This document shows, piece by piece, positions 23,853 through 31,994 of a stretch of DNA of 34,548 nt. The notes under the pieces are model-generated. The model did no database searches, was not told the origin of the DNA, and saw nothing but the letters and a program-made list of their open reading frames with translations. Source of the stretch: an uncultured Prevotella sp. (GTDB lineage Bacteria > Bacteroidota > Bacteroidia > Bacteroidales > Bacteroidaceae). The stretch covers positions 1-34,548 of the forward strand of contig ONKL01000028.1 in the NCBI GenBank assembly GCA_900318395.1, written 5' to 3'. A program made the translations under genes and the position numbers. Position 1 is the first letter of the stretch; each line of letters begins with the position of its first letter.

Positions 23853-24530
23853 ATGAACAAGATTATCGTTTTCTCCAACATCAAAGGAGGTACAGGTAAG
23901 ACCCAGTTATGTGCTACTGCAGCTACATTCCTCCTGGAATGCGGATATCCAGTCTATGTGATTGACGCAGATATCCAGCAGTCACTATCAAGACATCACC
24001 AGCGTGACTTGGAGGCACGCCCGAACGCTGACAAACTCTGGCCTGTCTATTTCTTGGATACGTCAGACATTGACCATGTTAAGTATATCATAGGACAAGT
24101 GAAGAAATTCAATTGTATTGTCCTTATCGACTGCCCTGGCAATATCAACGATCCGGCCCTGCAGTATATATACGAGGCAGCAGATGTGGCCGTCGTCCCC
24201 ATGGAGTACAACTCAGACGTGGTGGATGCGACCGTCATGTTCGGCGAGGTGTTGAAAGAGAACTGCTTCCAGAGCAAGGAAAAGAGGATCTTCTTTGTTC
24301 CGAACAAAGTGTCTTCGGTATATGAGAGACAGGGCGCAGTCAGGAAGGCCCGTGAAGATGCCTATGAGCTGCTGATCAGCAAGAGGCACCTGGGCTGGTT
24401 GACTCCTGAGATCAGGATGACCACCCTCATGAACGGGTACTCCACTCTCGATTTCCTCGGCTACGAAAAACGGAAAGTAGTCCGGGATGCTTTTGCACCT
24501 ATTGTAAAATTCTTAAAGATTGGATCATGA
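23853..24530 (+). CDS. parA: ParA-family partition ATPase
   Basis: A 225-aa ParA/MinD-type ATPase. The deviant Walker A KGGTGKT is at residues 11-17, VIDADIQQSLSRHH is the switch region, and VLIDCPGN is Walker B. It lacks an N-terminal HTH, so it belongs to the small ParA group (type Ib-like) whose partner usually acts as autorepressor. ParA moves plasmid copies over the nucleoid together with a centromere-binding partner. The next gene overlaps its stop by ATGA, the usual place for that partner. Its GC content is higher than that of the upstream rep genes. Confidence 0.9.
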   Translation: MNKIIVFSNIKGGTGKTQLCATAATFLLECGYPVYVIDADIQQSLSRHHQRDLEARPNADKLWPVYFLDTSDIDHVKYIIGQVKKFNCIVLIDCPGNINDPALQYIYEAADVAVVPMEYNSDVVDATVMFGEVLKENCFQSKEKRIFFVPNKVSSVYERQGAVRKAREDAYELLISKRHLGWLTPEIRMTTLMNGYSTLDFLGYEKRKVVRDAFAPIVKFLKIGS

Positions 24531-24901
24531 GCCAGAGAAAGAAAGTAAACAATCCTGCCAACAACTTCAGCCTGAAGGATCAGTTCCTCCAGCAGACAGG
24601 CAGGCCAGTACCCGCACCACAGGCTAGTGAGAACCGGGAGCCGCCTGTGGAAGAGCTAGTCTCCCAGAACAGGACCCAGCCTGAAAAGGAAGAGCCAGAA
24701 AACTACGATTGGGATCGATGGACGATTATCTGCAGGAAGGAGTTCAAGCAGAAGATTACGGCCATTTCAGAAAAGGAAGGCTTCACGATCCGTGAGATCG
24801 TAGAGAAGTTCTTCACTGACGGCATAGCGGCTTACGAGGCCAAGCACGGAATGATTGATACAACCCTAAAGAAAAAAAAGAATATAGACAATTTGACGTG
24901 A
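24527..24901 (+). CDS. Putative centromere-binding partner of ParA
   Basis: A 124-aa protein with a disordered, Pro/Glu-rich N-terminal half and a C-terminal half YDWDRWTIICRKEFKQKITAISEKEGFTIREIVEKFFTDGIAAYEAKHG. The latter reads as strand-helix-helix, like ribbon-helix-helix DNA-binding proteins. The 4-bp overlap with parA supports a ParB-like role. There is no classic ParB/Spo0J motif. The ribbon-helix-helix reading is by eye and would need a structure prediction. Confidence 0.65.
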   Translation: MSQRKKVNNPANNFSLKDQFLQQTGRPVPAPQASENREPPVEELVSQNRTQPEKEEPENYDWDRWTIICRKEFKQKITAISEKEGFTIREIVEKFFTDGIAAYEAKHGMIDTTLKKKKNIDNLT

Positions 24902-24907
24902 AAGGTT

Positions 24908-25177
24908 ATGGCAGCAACAGATTATGTAATCGTTACAGGATGGCAGAACGCCTACCTAGCGAAAAAGAAGAAGCCCACGAAGAAGGGGCCACAGACGATG
25001 AGCCAGGATCGCCGTCCTATCACGGAGGGCGAAATGATTGGACTCTTCGAGTTCTACCTTCGCCAATGGTGTGAGGAACACCCCGGCGAGGACACTGTAA
25101 TCATCACCAACAGCGACGGTAAGAAGATATTCGAGGCGACGCTATTAGATAAAGAAGAAGCAGATAAGGAGACATAA
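24908..25177 (+). CDS. Hypothetical small protein
   Basis: An 89-aa protein with a basic stretch (AKKKKPTKKG) near residue 20 and an acidic C-terminus. The segment EGEMIGLFEFYLRQWCEEHPGEDTVIITNSDGKKIFEATLL looks like a small alpha/beta fold. I recognise no family. It follows the ParA partner gene by six bases and precedes the HTH gene by two, so it belongs to the same operon. Confidence 0.6.
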   Translation: MAATDYVIVTGWQNAYLAKKKKPTKKGPQTMSQDRRPITEGEMIGLFEFYLRQWCEEHPGEDTVIITNSDGKKIFEATLLDKEEADKET

Positions 25178-25179
25178 TT

Positions 25180-25590
25180 ATGGAAGCAAAGGATATTAAA
25201 CAAAAGAAAACAAAGTGCCAAGACCCGTCTATTGATGAGGTTTTGTCTCAGGCAGAATCTCTGCTCAACGAGAAACGCCCTGTGGATATTCTTGCTGACA
25301 TGATGATGGAAAACTATCGTCTGCAGCAACAAATAGATGATCTTAAGGAGCAAATTATGAAACCTAAGAACCTGCTCACCCTGAAGGAGGCAGCGGACTT
25401 CCTCGGTTTCTCGCAGTCTTATACCTACAAGATGGTGCATGAGGGAATGCTCCCATGCTTCAAGCCCTTTGGTAAAGTAATATACTTCGAGCGTGCAGAA
25501 CTGGAGGCGGTGCTCCGCACGAACAGGATGGCAACAGTCGATGAAATAACATCCCGTGCAAACGGTTATCTTATGAGTCATCCCATGTAA
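25180..25590 (+). CDS. Excisionase/MerR-type helix-turn-helix protein
   Basis: A 136-aa protein. Residues about 1-60 are charged and helical with a probable coiled coil (NYRLQQQIDDLKEQI). Residues about 62-110 are a typical excisionase-family wHTH: NLLTLKEAADFLGFSQSYTYKMVHEGMLPCFKPFGKVIYFERAELEAVL. Such proteins bind DNA in Bacteroidetes mobile elements, as excision or mobilisation factors or regulators. No integrase is visible here, so a regulatory role is as likely as excision. It precedes the DUF3853-like cluster by 18 bases. Confidence 0.82.
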   Translation: MEAKDIKQKKTKCQDPSIDEVLSQAESLLNEKRPVDILADMMMENYRLQQQIDDLKEQIMKPKNLLTLKEAADFLGFSQSYTYKMVHEGMLPCFKPFGKVIYFERAELEAVLRTNRMATVDEITSRANGYLMSHPM

Positions 25591-25608
25591 TTATAAAGGA
25601 GGGCTAAT

Positions 25609-25977
25609 ATGGAATCAAAGGACACAATGTTAGTGACGATGACGCTTGGGCAGCTGATCCAGGCCATCACGGAGGATCCCGCCATCAAGGAGATGGTTCT
25701 GGGGATGGTGAAGACTGTTCTCACCAATAATGAGGTGGAGCAGATTATGGAAGAGAACCTGAAAGGTAAGCCGTTTACCGTGAAGGGTATTCAGGGCATC
25801 GCGTCCATCTTCGGTTGCAGTCTGCCAACGGCACTGAAACTCAAGAAAACCGTTATCAAGGATGCCGTCATGCAGGATGGCCGTGTTATCCTTACAGAGG
25901 TAGCCAAGGCCAAGAGACTCTACCGTGAGTGGACAGAGAAAAACGGGACATTTGCACATCTACCAAAAGACGAATAA
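25609..25977 (+). CDS. DUF3853-like small HTH protein (copy 3)
   Basis: A 122-aa protein with an N-terminal helical part (MTLGQLIQAITEDPAIKEMVLGMVKTVL) and a conserved C-terminal unit KGIQGIASIFGCSLPTALKLKKTVIKDAVMQDGRVILTEVAKAKRLYREWT. The latter is a predicted DNA-binding HTH followed by a beta hairpin and helix, the DUF3853 pattern. It is very close to copies 4 and 5 in the C-terminal half. It is one of three tandem copies directly upstream of the nuclease operon. Confidence 0.82.
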   Translation: MESKDTMLVTMTLGQLIQAITEDPAIKEMVLGMVKTVLTNNEVEQIMEENLKGKPFTVKGIQGIASIFGCSLPTALKLKKTVIKDAVMQDGRVILTEVAKAKRLYREWTEKNGTFAHLPKDE

Positions 25978-25980
25978 GAT

Positions 25981-26349
25981 ATGGAAGCGAATATGAACAC
26001 TCCAATTACGATGCTGACCGTAGGCCAGTTCGTACACATATTGAGGGAAACCCCTGAAGCACGAGATCTGCTGAAGGAGATTGTAATGAGCGTCCTTAAA
26101 GACGAGGATATCGAGAAAATCATCGAGGAGGAAAAGAACGACAAGCCGTTTACCGTGCGTGGCATACCAGGCATTGCCTCTATCTTCGGATGCAGTCTGC
26201 CTACTGCACAGAAATTGAAAAAGACTGTTATAAAAGATGCAGTCTCTCAGCATGGGAAACTTATCCTTACCGACGTCGATAAGGCAAAGAAACTATTTAG
26301 GGAATATACGGCAAAGCATGGTACTTTTGCCGCATTGCCAAAGGTGTAA
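25981..26349 (+). CDS. DUF3853-like small HTH protein (copy 4)
   Basis: A 122-aa paralogue of copy 3, three bases after it. The N-terminus again has ITMLTVGQFVHILRETPEARDLLKEI; the C-terminal unit is RGIPGIASIFGCSLPTAQKLKKTVIKDAVSQHGKLILTDVDKAKKLFREYT. The near-identical cores of copies 3-5 point to recent tandem duplication, while the N-terminal halves have changed faster. Confidence 0.82.
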   Translation: MEANMNTPITMLTVGQFVHILRETPEARDLLKEIVMSVLKDEDIEKIIEEEKNDKPFTVRGIPGIASIFGCSLPTAQKLKKTVIKDAVSQHGKLILTDVDKAKKLFREYTAKHGTFAALPKV

Positions 26350-26368
26350 CAGATTAAATGATATAATT

Positions 26369-26578
26369 ATGAATAACAAGACTGAGAAAGTACGAGGCAT
26401 ACTTGGCATTGCCAGCATCTTCGGATGCTCACTGCCGATGGCCCACAAGTTAAAGAAGACGGTTATCAAGGATGCCGTCACGCAGAATGGCAGGTTCATC
26501 ATTACCGATGTAGAGAGGGCGAAGGAGTTGTTCCAAAAGTACGCAGAGACACACGGGCTGTTTGTCTCTGCGGTTTAG
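26369..26578 (+). CDS. Short DUF3853-like protein (copy 5), C-terminal unit only
   Basis: A 69-aa protein that is just the conserved unit (RGILGIASIFGCSLPMAHKLKKTVIKDAVTQNGRFIITDVERAKELFQKYAETHG) without the N-terminal helical half found in copies 1-4. It is either a truncated duplicate or a minimal DNA-binding protein. It starts 19 bases after copy 4 and stops 22 bases before the nuclease start, so it could regulate or be co-translated with the nuclease operon. Confidence 0.72.
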   Translation: MNNKTEKVRGILGIASIFGCSLPMAHKLKKTVIKDAVTQNGRFIITDVERAKELFQKYAETHGLFVSAV

Positions 26579-26600
26579 TCGGACAAAATTATGGAAATGT

Positions 26601-28259
26601 ATGGCGCAGGAAGTATTTGTTATAGAGTTCCCGCTAAAAGTGGAGAAATGGCAGGCTGATATCCTTGACAAAAGATATGAGCATCTTCGCCGTATCTATA
26701 ACTATGCGCAGGGCAAGCTGGTCAGACAGTACACCTATCTGACCCAGATGAACGAATACCGCAAGTATGGTTTCTCAAAGGAACATGAAAAGATGCTTAC
26801 CAAAAAGGGGAATGACAAGGCCCTGAAAGCCATCAAGAATATCAAGGAATATTTTTTCGGGAATCATCCTTTTCATATTTCTGGCATATGTGACAAAGCA
26901 GGCGAGCCGCTGGATATCACCTTCAGTTCCCGCGGCATTCCCGGTTTCCTTGAAAAAATAGCCAGTTGCAATATAGGTGCTGACACCACGTATATTGATC
27001 TTGGCATAAATTCCCTAATTCTAGGAATGTTAGGCAATCAGTTATGGGCAGCTTGGGATAGGATGATTAACGACCCAGAAACAAGGAGGGTTTCATTTAA
27101 GAAATATGGAGAACTGAACTCGTTCGCCACCAGGGTAAAGGTGACGAGAGGCAAGAAGTATTCCAGTGGTATGAACATTCATCTTGATACCATGACACTT
27201 GACATCAAGATTAACGGAAAGACCGGAAAGAATGCCAAATTTATTTCGCTGCCGATAGTCTATAACTTGAAGCATGCCGAATATGAGATGAGCGCCTTAC
27301 ATGGTGGCATGGAATCCATTAAAGTTGTAAAAGTCCTGCGTCGTTTGGTGAGAGGACAGTACAAATATTATCTCCAGTTGACTATAGAGGGTGAAAAGCC
27401 GCAGAAGGGCCGTCAACTTGGCAAAGGGACTGTCGGTATAGACATCGGCCCGACTACTATTGCCGTCGCAGGCGAGAACATCGTTTCCATAGACAAGCTG
27501 GCCGCAGAATGTGACAGCTATCAGAAGGAGATAAACAAGCTCGCGCGAAAGATAGACCGCAGCCGCCGTGCCAATAACCCGCAGAACTTCAACGAAGACG
27601 GCACCATAAAGCGAGGTGTCCGCCTTGTGTGGAAAAAGAGGAAAGACATGAAACGTTATTCAGAACTCCTGAACGAATTGGCAGAGTTGAAACGACGGCA
27701 GGCCGCAGTCCGCAAGGCATCACACATCAGCCGTGCCAATGCCCTCTTGAAACAGGGAGATACTTTCATTGTTGAGGATAACCCTTATAAAGGCTGGGCT
27801 GTAAAAAAAAAAGAGACCAAGACAGATGAGAAGACGGGCAAGTACAAATCAAAGAAGCGTTATGGTAAGTCTATTGGGGATCATGCTCCTGCGATGTTTG
27901 TCACCATTCTGGAAAACAAAGTCAAATCCCTGGGTGGCAATATGAAAATAGTAAATACTCATAATGCTGCTAGCCAGTTTGACTTTACTGACGGCAGTTT
28001 TACGGATCATGGTTACGAACGCGTCATAACGCTATCCAACGGTGACACCCACCAGAGAGACCTGCTTGCAGCCTTCAACCTCCGGCATCTGAAATCTGGT
28101 ACAGAAGAGACAAAGCAATATGACATGGAGGCCATGCGTCAGCATTACGACAGGTTCTGTGAGCTGGAGAATGAGGAAATGGCCAGATACAGGCTTGGGA
28201 TAAAGAAGGACGACCAATCCACGATTGGTGCCAGAAAGCTGTTTGCACCCAGAAAATGA
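26601..28259 (+). CDS. TnpB/Cas12-like RuvC nuclease without a zinc ribbon
   Basis: A 552-aa protein. The C-terminal half carries the three RuvC motifs of TnpB/Cas12: GTVGIDIGPTTIAVAG (Asp281), FIVEDNPYKGW (Glu392) and HQRDLLAAFNL (Asp487). A basic bridge-helix-like region lies between the first two (ARKIDRSRR ... KRRQAAVRKASHISRANALLKQGD). YGKSIGDHAPAMFVTILENKVKSLGG matches long TnpB-type proteins (FGxSVGxRAPGMFVxxLRRKA). Where those have two CxC zinc pairs, this protein has ASQFDFTDG and VITLSNGD, so the ribbon is lost. The N-terminal 270 residues should hold wedge and recognition parts. The start at 26,601 (MAQEVFVIEFPL) is preferred to an in-frame start 39 bases upstream, which overlaps copy 5. 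No TnpA or transposon ends are seen, favouring an exapted RNA-guided effector. Confidence 0.85.
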   Translation: MAQEVFVIEFPLKVEKWQADILDKRYEHLRRIYNYAQGKLVRQYTYLTQMNEYRKYGFSKEHEKMLTKKGNDKALKAIKNIKEYFFGNHPFHISGICDKAGEPLDITFSSRGIPGFLEKIASCNIGADTTYIDLGINSLILGMLGNQLWAAWDRMINDPETRRVSFKKYGELNSFATRVKVTRGKKYSSGMNIHLDTMTLDIKINGKTGKNAKFISLPIVYNLKHAEYEMSALHGGMESIKVVKVLRRLVRGQYKYYLQLTIEGEKPQKGRQLGKGTVGIDIGPTTIAVAGENIVSIDKLAAECDSYQKEINKLARKIDRSRRANNPQNFNEDGTIKRGVRLVWKKRKDMKRYSELLNELAELKRRQAAVRKASHISRANALLKQGDTFIVEDNPYKGWAVKKKETKTDEKTGKYKSKKRYGKSIGDHAPAMFVTILENKVKSLGGNMKIVNTHNAASQFDFTDGSFTDHGYERVITLSNGDTHQRDLLAAFNLRHLKSGTEETKQYDMEAMRQHYDRFCELENEEMARYRLGIKKDDQSTIGARKLFAPRK

Positions 28260-28286
28260 ATATTTAAAATCTTATAAACTCTATAT

Positions 28287-31200
28287 ATGATATCAAAAGT
28301 GTTCCGTGATTTTATCGATACCCATGATAATGGACTGGGTATCATCGAGCTTCCAACGTCGATAGGAAAGACCTATTCGACTTTCGAGTGTATTGCCAAG
28401 TATGCCGAGGACTGGAGTTTGGCAAAAGGTCGTGATAAGTCTAAGTTCCGTCAGATTATTGTTGTGACACCACTGAAAAAGAACCTTCAGAACGGCCGTC
28501 AGAAAGATCAACAGGACGGCAGAGAAGTCCTCCGCGGTCTTGAAAAGGCATACGAGAGTCTTGACCGCCTTGACAAGTATAATGAGGAGGTGCTTTACCT
28601 TGACTCCATGACGGAGATCATCAAGGGGAACATCCGCCTGCTAAGTGGTGCCGATGACAGGGTTCCGGACTACATCCGTGATCTTGACGTGTTTGACAAG
28701 CTTGGAAAGAAGGCTGCCCAGTTGGCCAGTTCAGAGATCATAGAGAAGGACGCAGATCTCTATGCTGACATCGTGAAGCGTGCCAATAAGTTCTACTTCG
28801 GGCTTCGCAAGGCAATCATACTAGCCTACAAAGCCAAGATGGAATTGCCGAAGAAAAAACGTATGACCCTCACAGAAATAGCCGACACGGAAGATTATAC
28901 ATGGATTTTTGAATTGTTTCCCGATCTTTTGATAAAGAGAAGGAAGATCCTGCTGATGTCATTCAAGAAGCTCCTCGATGGAAGAGTATATGAAAAGCCT
29001 TCATATGCCTTCCTGAGTAAGAAGTTCCTTGAAAAGAAAATAGTGTTCATTGATGAGTTTGACAGTACGAAGATGACCATCAAGGATAGTCTGGCAGAAG
29101 AGCAGGCAGAGAACCGAGTCGATTTCTTGCAGCTGTTCGCAAACATATACTCCGGAGTCAAGAATCCCTGGTCTGCAGAGTACTTCGCGGAGATTGACAG
29201 ACAGCTAAACCTTGAGGACAAACATTTCAGCATGGAGCAGGTATTAAAGAGGGCCGAATCCCGTCGGCTCTCGTATCTGCTTGACAGGAGTTTCAAGACT
29301 TCCGGTGAACTCCGTGATGATAGCCATGCCTTTATATTCAGGGACAGTACTACAAGCACCATTGGCCGTGCGACCAGGAATGTACAGGTTATGGCCCGCG
29401 AGACTTCAGGCGGCAGTGTGGATATCATTCTCTGCAGCAGCGAGGAACGCCTTCCTAATGACTTCTATCTTGAAAGCGTCATCAACTGGGTTACTGGTTT
29501 CCTGAAATATTTCTCCCGATACGTCATGCGGATATCCACAGCGTATGTGAACAATAGTTCAAGAGGCTCCATGGATAGTGACGAAGAGGAAATAACCTTT
29601 GAGGATGCTTTCCGTACATATCTCTATAAGTACGGTATCAGCCGTGACGAGATGGTTCCTAATCCGCAGACGAAGCTGCTTCTGACGATGGCAGACTCCT
29701 CGACGCTGAAGAACAGTGGAGATGAAGACGAAATCAGGCAGAAGTACAGCTATTACATCAATGGATTCGCCTATTACAGCATGGATGATGCCATACACCA
29801 TGATGACAACACCATTGTCTATATGGTCAACGTTTCATCCACGGCTGAAAGCATTATGGCCAAGATTTGTAAAAACGCCCTTGTGATGGGAATGTCGGCA
29901 ACGGCCTCCATTCCTTCCGTTACGGGAAACTATAACCTCCGCTGGTTGAAGGAAAACCTCGATGACTATCATGATGTCGTCGATACCTACCCGGAACTGC
30001 AGGAAGAAGTCACGGCTTTCCTTGAAAAGAGGTACGAGCCATACCGCACAGGGAAAGTGGCTGTGAATACCCATGTTATGGTTAATGACAAGGTAGCAGC
30101 GAATGACGAGAACCTATACAGAAAGCCGGAAGGAGGTCCTTGCCCTGCCCTCGCGGAATACAGTGAGAGGACAGCCATCAAGATCGAGGACAGGATAAAG
30201 TCATCCCTCCTTCATGTGAAGGAAGATGCCAGGAACTACTGTACCCTGAAATACTATAATCTGTTCAAGGTTATGTATGATTTCGGCAAGAGGCTGCATA
30301 TGCAGTCGCTTCTTTACCTCGGCAGCAAGATGGCAGACGGTACTAGCCTGGGGGACAGCCCTACAGGACTTCACACCTTCGACAAATGGGTTATAGACAG
30401 GCTAGTGAAGGCCGTCAACTATGAACTTGGGCTGCAGGGTGCTGACGCGATTGGCGTAGATTATGTGTACAGCAAGTGTTTTGACGCTGACATGAGCAGG
30501 ATAAGATATCGCCTGAGCGATAAAGATGCCTTGGGCAATCCGAAGGATCCTGAGCGGCTGATCATCATCTCCGCTTATGCCTCTGTAGGTGTCGGGCAGA
30601 ATTTGCAATACCCTGCGCCACGGAAGTACCTGAATGTCCTTGAAAGGCTAGTGCCAAGAGGTAGAGCTGATGAGACGGCTTATCTGGAAAAGGATATCGA
30701 CGGCATCTATCTCGGCGACATTACGAACCTGGTAACCAATTTCGGTTCCGAAAGGATTGAGGAAAAGGATGTTATCATGAGCATTTTCCAGGCAGAGGAA
30801 CTCAGTGCAAACGGAGAGATTATGCCTGAGACCAAGTATTCTGTCATCAAGAAGGCCTTCAATCATCTCGGAGAAAGCTATCAGAGCAAGAACGATCTCC
30901 GGGAGTGCCAGAGCATCAGGTCTGAGAGAACCAGGCATGTCATTCAGGCGGTAGGCCGCATTGGACGTTCCAACCAGCGATGCAGGGAGATAAATATCTA
31001 TATTGACAGTTCCGTGTTCTATAACCTCGACAGGGAGACCCTTGACCGTCGTTTCATGTCACCGGAGATGAAGGCAATTACCGGCGCATTCGACGAAGCG
31101 GGGACATACTATCTGGAGGAGGACGAGATGCGAATCCTGAATAAGGCCGCCGAAATCTCCGACCTTACAGCCAACCAGGTCAACGGGCGGCGCTTTGCAG

Positions 31201-31994
31201 CCCAGCGCGTTGGTTTCTGGGACGTGCCGGTCATGGAATGGTGGGAGGAAATGCGCGACATGGTTCTGCGCTATCCGACGGCTACGGAGGATGATCATAA
31301 CCGCCACTCTTTCATAAACAGTCATTACATCAGTAAAGGCGGTCAGCCTGTCAACAGTTATCTGTTCTCCGTAAACAACAGTTACTACAATTACCAGAGA
31401 GTATGGTTCAGGGATGAAGAAAGCTTCAGGAAAGCCGACAGGAAACACAAGCCATATAACAGGGAGGTTATGATGATGAGCGAGGAGAATGCAGGACTGG
31501 CCAGGATATTCAAATATCCGGGTCTGCATGAGAAGTGGCTCAGTCTTGGCTATGCAGACCATTTCGAGCCTAATGCCTATATCATGTCACCATTCCTCTA
31601 TACGGAGATATACAAAGGTGCCTTGGGCGAAGTGGCCGGTTCTATTATCCTGAACTGTGAGACGGGATTGCATGCAAAGAAGATTACCGATCCCGAGAAA
31701 TTCGAGAAAGCAGACTTCGAGATAGAGGAGCGACCCGGCGAATATATCGACTTCAAGCACTACAATGTGACCACTATGAAGGATGCCAAGGAAGAACATC
31801 AGAGGATCCTTTCCAAACTTGAGGGGATTGGCGGCAGCAGGATGTACGTCATGAACATCCTGAAGCGCGGCGGCAAGGATGTCAAGGAGAGGTCTATGGT
31901 GTTCTATGACGGAAAGCTGATTGTTATCCCATGGATGATCGATGACAGCGGAAAGGCTAACAGTGAAATAAAAAGGATAATGCTGGCATTATGA
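28287..31994 (+). CDS. Large superfamily 2 helicase (DinG/Cas3-like)
   Basis: A 1235-aa protein with SF2 motifs in order: Walker A LPTSIGKTYS (23-29 is PTSIGKT), a motif Ia-like IIVVTPLKKN, Walker B FIDEFD (Asp256-Glu257), MSATAS (about 536-541), ISAYASVGVGQNLQYP before motif VI, and QAVGRIGRS (887-895). Inserts between motifs I and II and a C-terminal extension of about 340 residues make it much longer than DinG or Cas3. There is no N-terminal HD nuclease motif. Walker B reads DEFD, not DEAH. It starts 28 bases after the nuclease gene and overlaps the next gene by ATGA, so the three are one operon. The likely role is ATP-driven DNA unwinding with its neighbours. Confidence 0.85.
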   Translation: MISKVFRDFIDTHDNGLGIIELPTSIGKTYSTFECIAKYAEDWSLAKGRDKSKFRQIIVVTPLKKNLQNGRQKDQQDGREVLRGLEKAYESLDRLDKYNEEVLYLDSMTEIIKGNIRLLSGADDRVPDYIRDLDVFDKLGKKAAQLASSEIIEKDADLYADIVKRANKFYFGLRKAIILAYKAKMELPKKKRMTLTEIADTEDYTWIFELFPDLLIKRRKILLMSFKKLLDGRVYEKPSYAFLSKKFLEKKIVFIDEFDSTKMTIKDSLAEEQAENRVDFLQLFANIYSGVKNPWSAEYFAEIDRQLNLEDKHFSMEQVLKRAESRRLSYLLDRSFKTSGELRDDSHAFIFRDSTTSTIGRATRNVQVMARETSGGSVDIILCSSEERLPNDFYLESVINWVTGFLKYFSRYVMRISTAYVNNSSRGSMDSDEEEITFEDAFRTYLYKYGISRDEMVPNPQTKLLLTMADSSTLKNSGDEDEIRQKYSYYINGFAYYSMDDAIHHDDNTIVYMVNVSSTAESIMAKICKNALVMGMSATASIPSVTGNYNLRWLKENLDDYHDVVDTYPELQEEVTAFLEKRYEPYRTGKVAVNTHVMVNDKVAANDENLYRKPEGGPCPALAEYSERTAIKIEDRIKSSLLHVKEDARNYCTLKYYNLFKVMYDFGKRLHMQSLLYLGSKMADGTSLGDSPTGLHTFDKWVIDRLVKAVNYELGLQGADAIGVDYVYSKCFDADMSRIRYRLSDKDALGNPKDPERLIIISAYASVGVGQNLQYPAPRKYLNVLERLVPRGRADETAYLEKDIDGIYLGDITNLVTNFGSERIEEKDVIMSIFQAEELSANGEIMPETKYSVIKKAFNHLGESYQSKNDLRECQSIRSERTRHVIQAVGRIGRSNQRCREINIYIDSSVFYNLDRETLDRRFMSPEMKAITGAFDEAGTYYLEEDEMRILNKAAEISDLTANQVNGRRFAAQRVGFWDVPVMEWWEEMRDMVLRYPTATEDDHNRHSFINSHYISKGGQPVNSYLFSVNNSYYNYQRVWFRDEESFRKADRKHKPYNREVMMMSEENAGLARIFKYPGLHEKWLSLGYADHFEPNAYIMSPFLYTEIYKGALGEVAGSIILNCETGLHAKKITDPEKFEKADFEIEERPGEYIDFKHYNVTTMKDAKEEHQRILSKLEGIGGSRMYVMNILKRGGKDVKERSMVFYDGKLIVIPWMIDDSGKANSEIKRIMLAL

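Noticed and set aside
26601-28259. An ordinary IS200/IS605 insertion sequence with tnpB
   Set aside because: No tnpA, no subterminal hairpin ends and no zinc ribbon are present, and the gene is tightly placed in an operon with the helicase gene.
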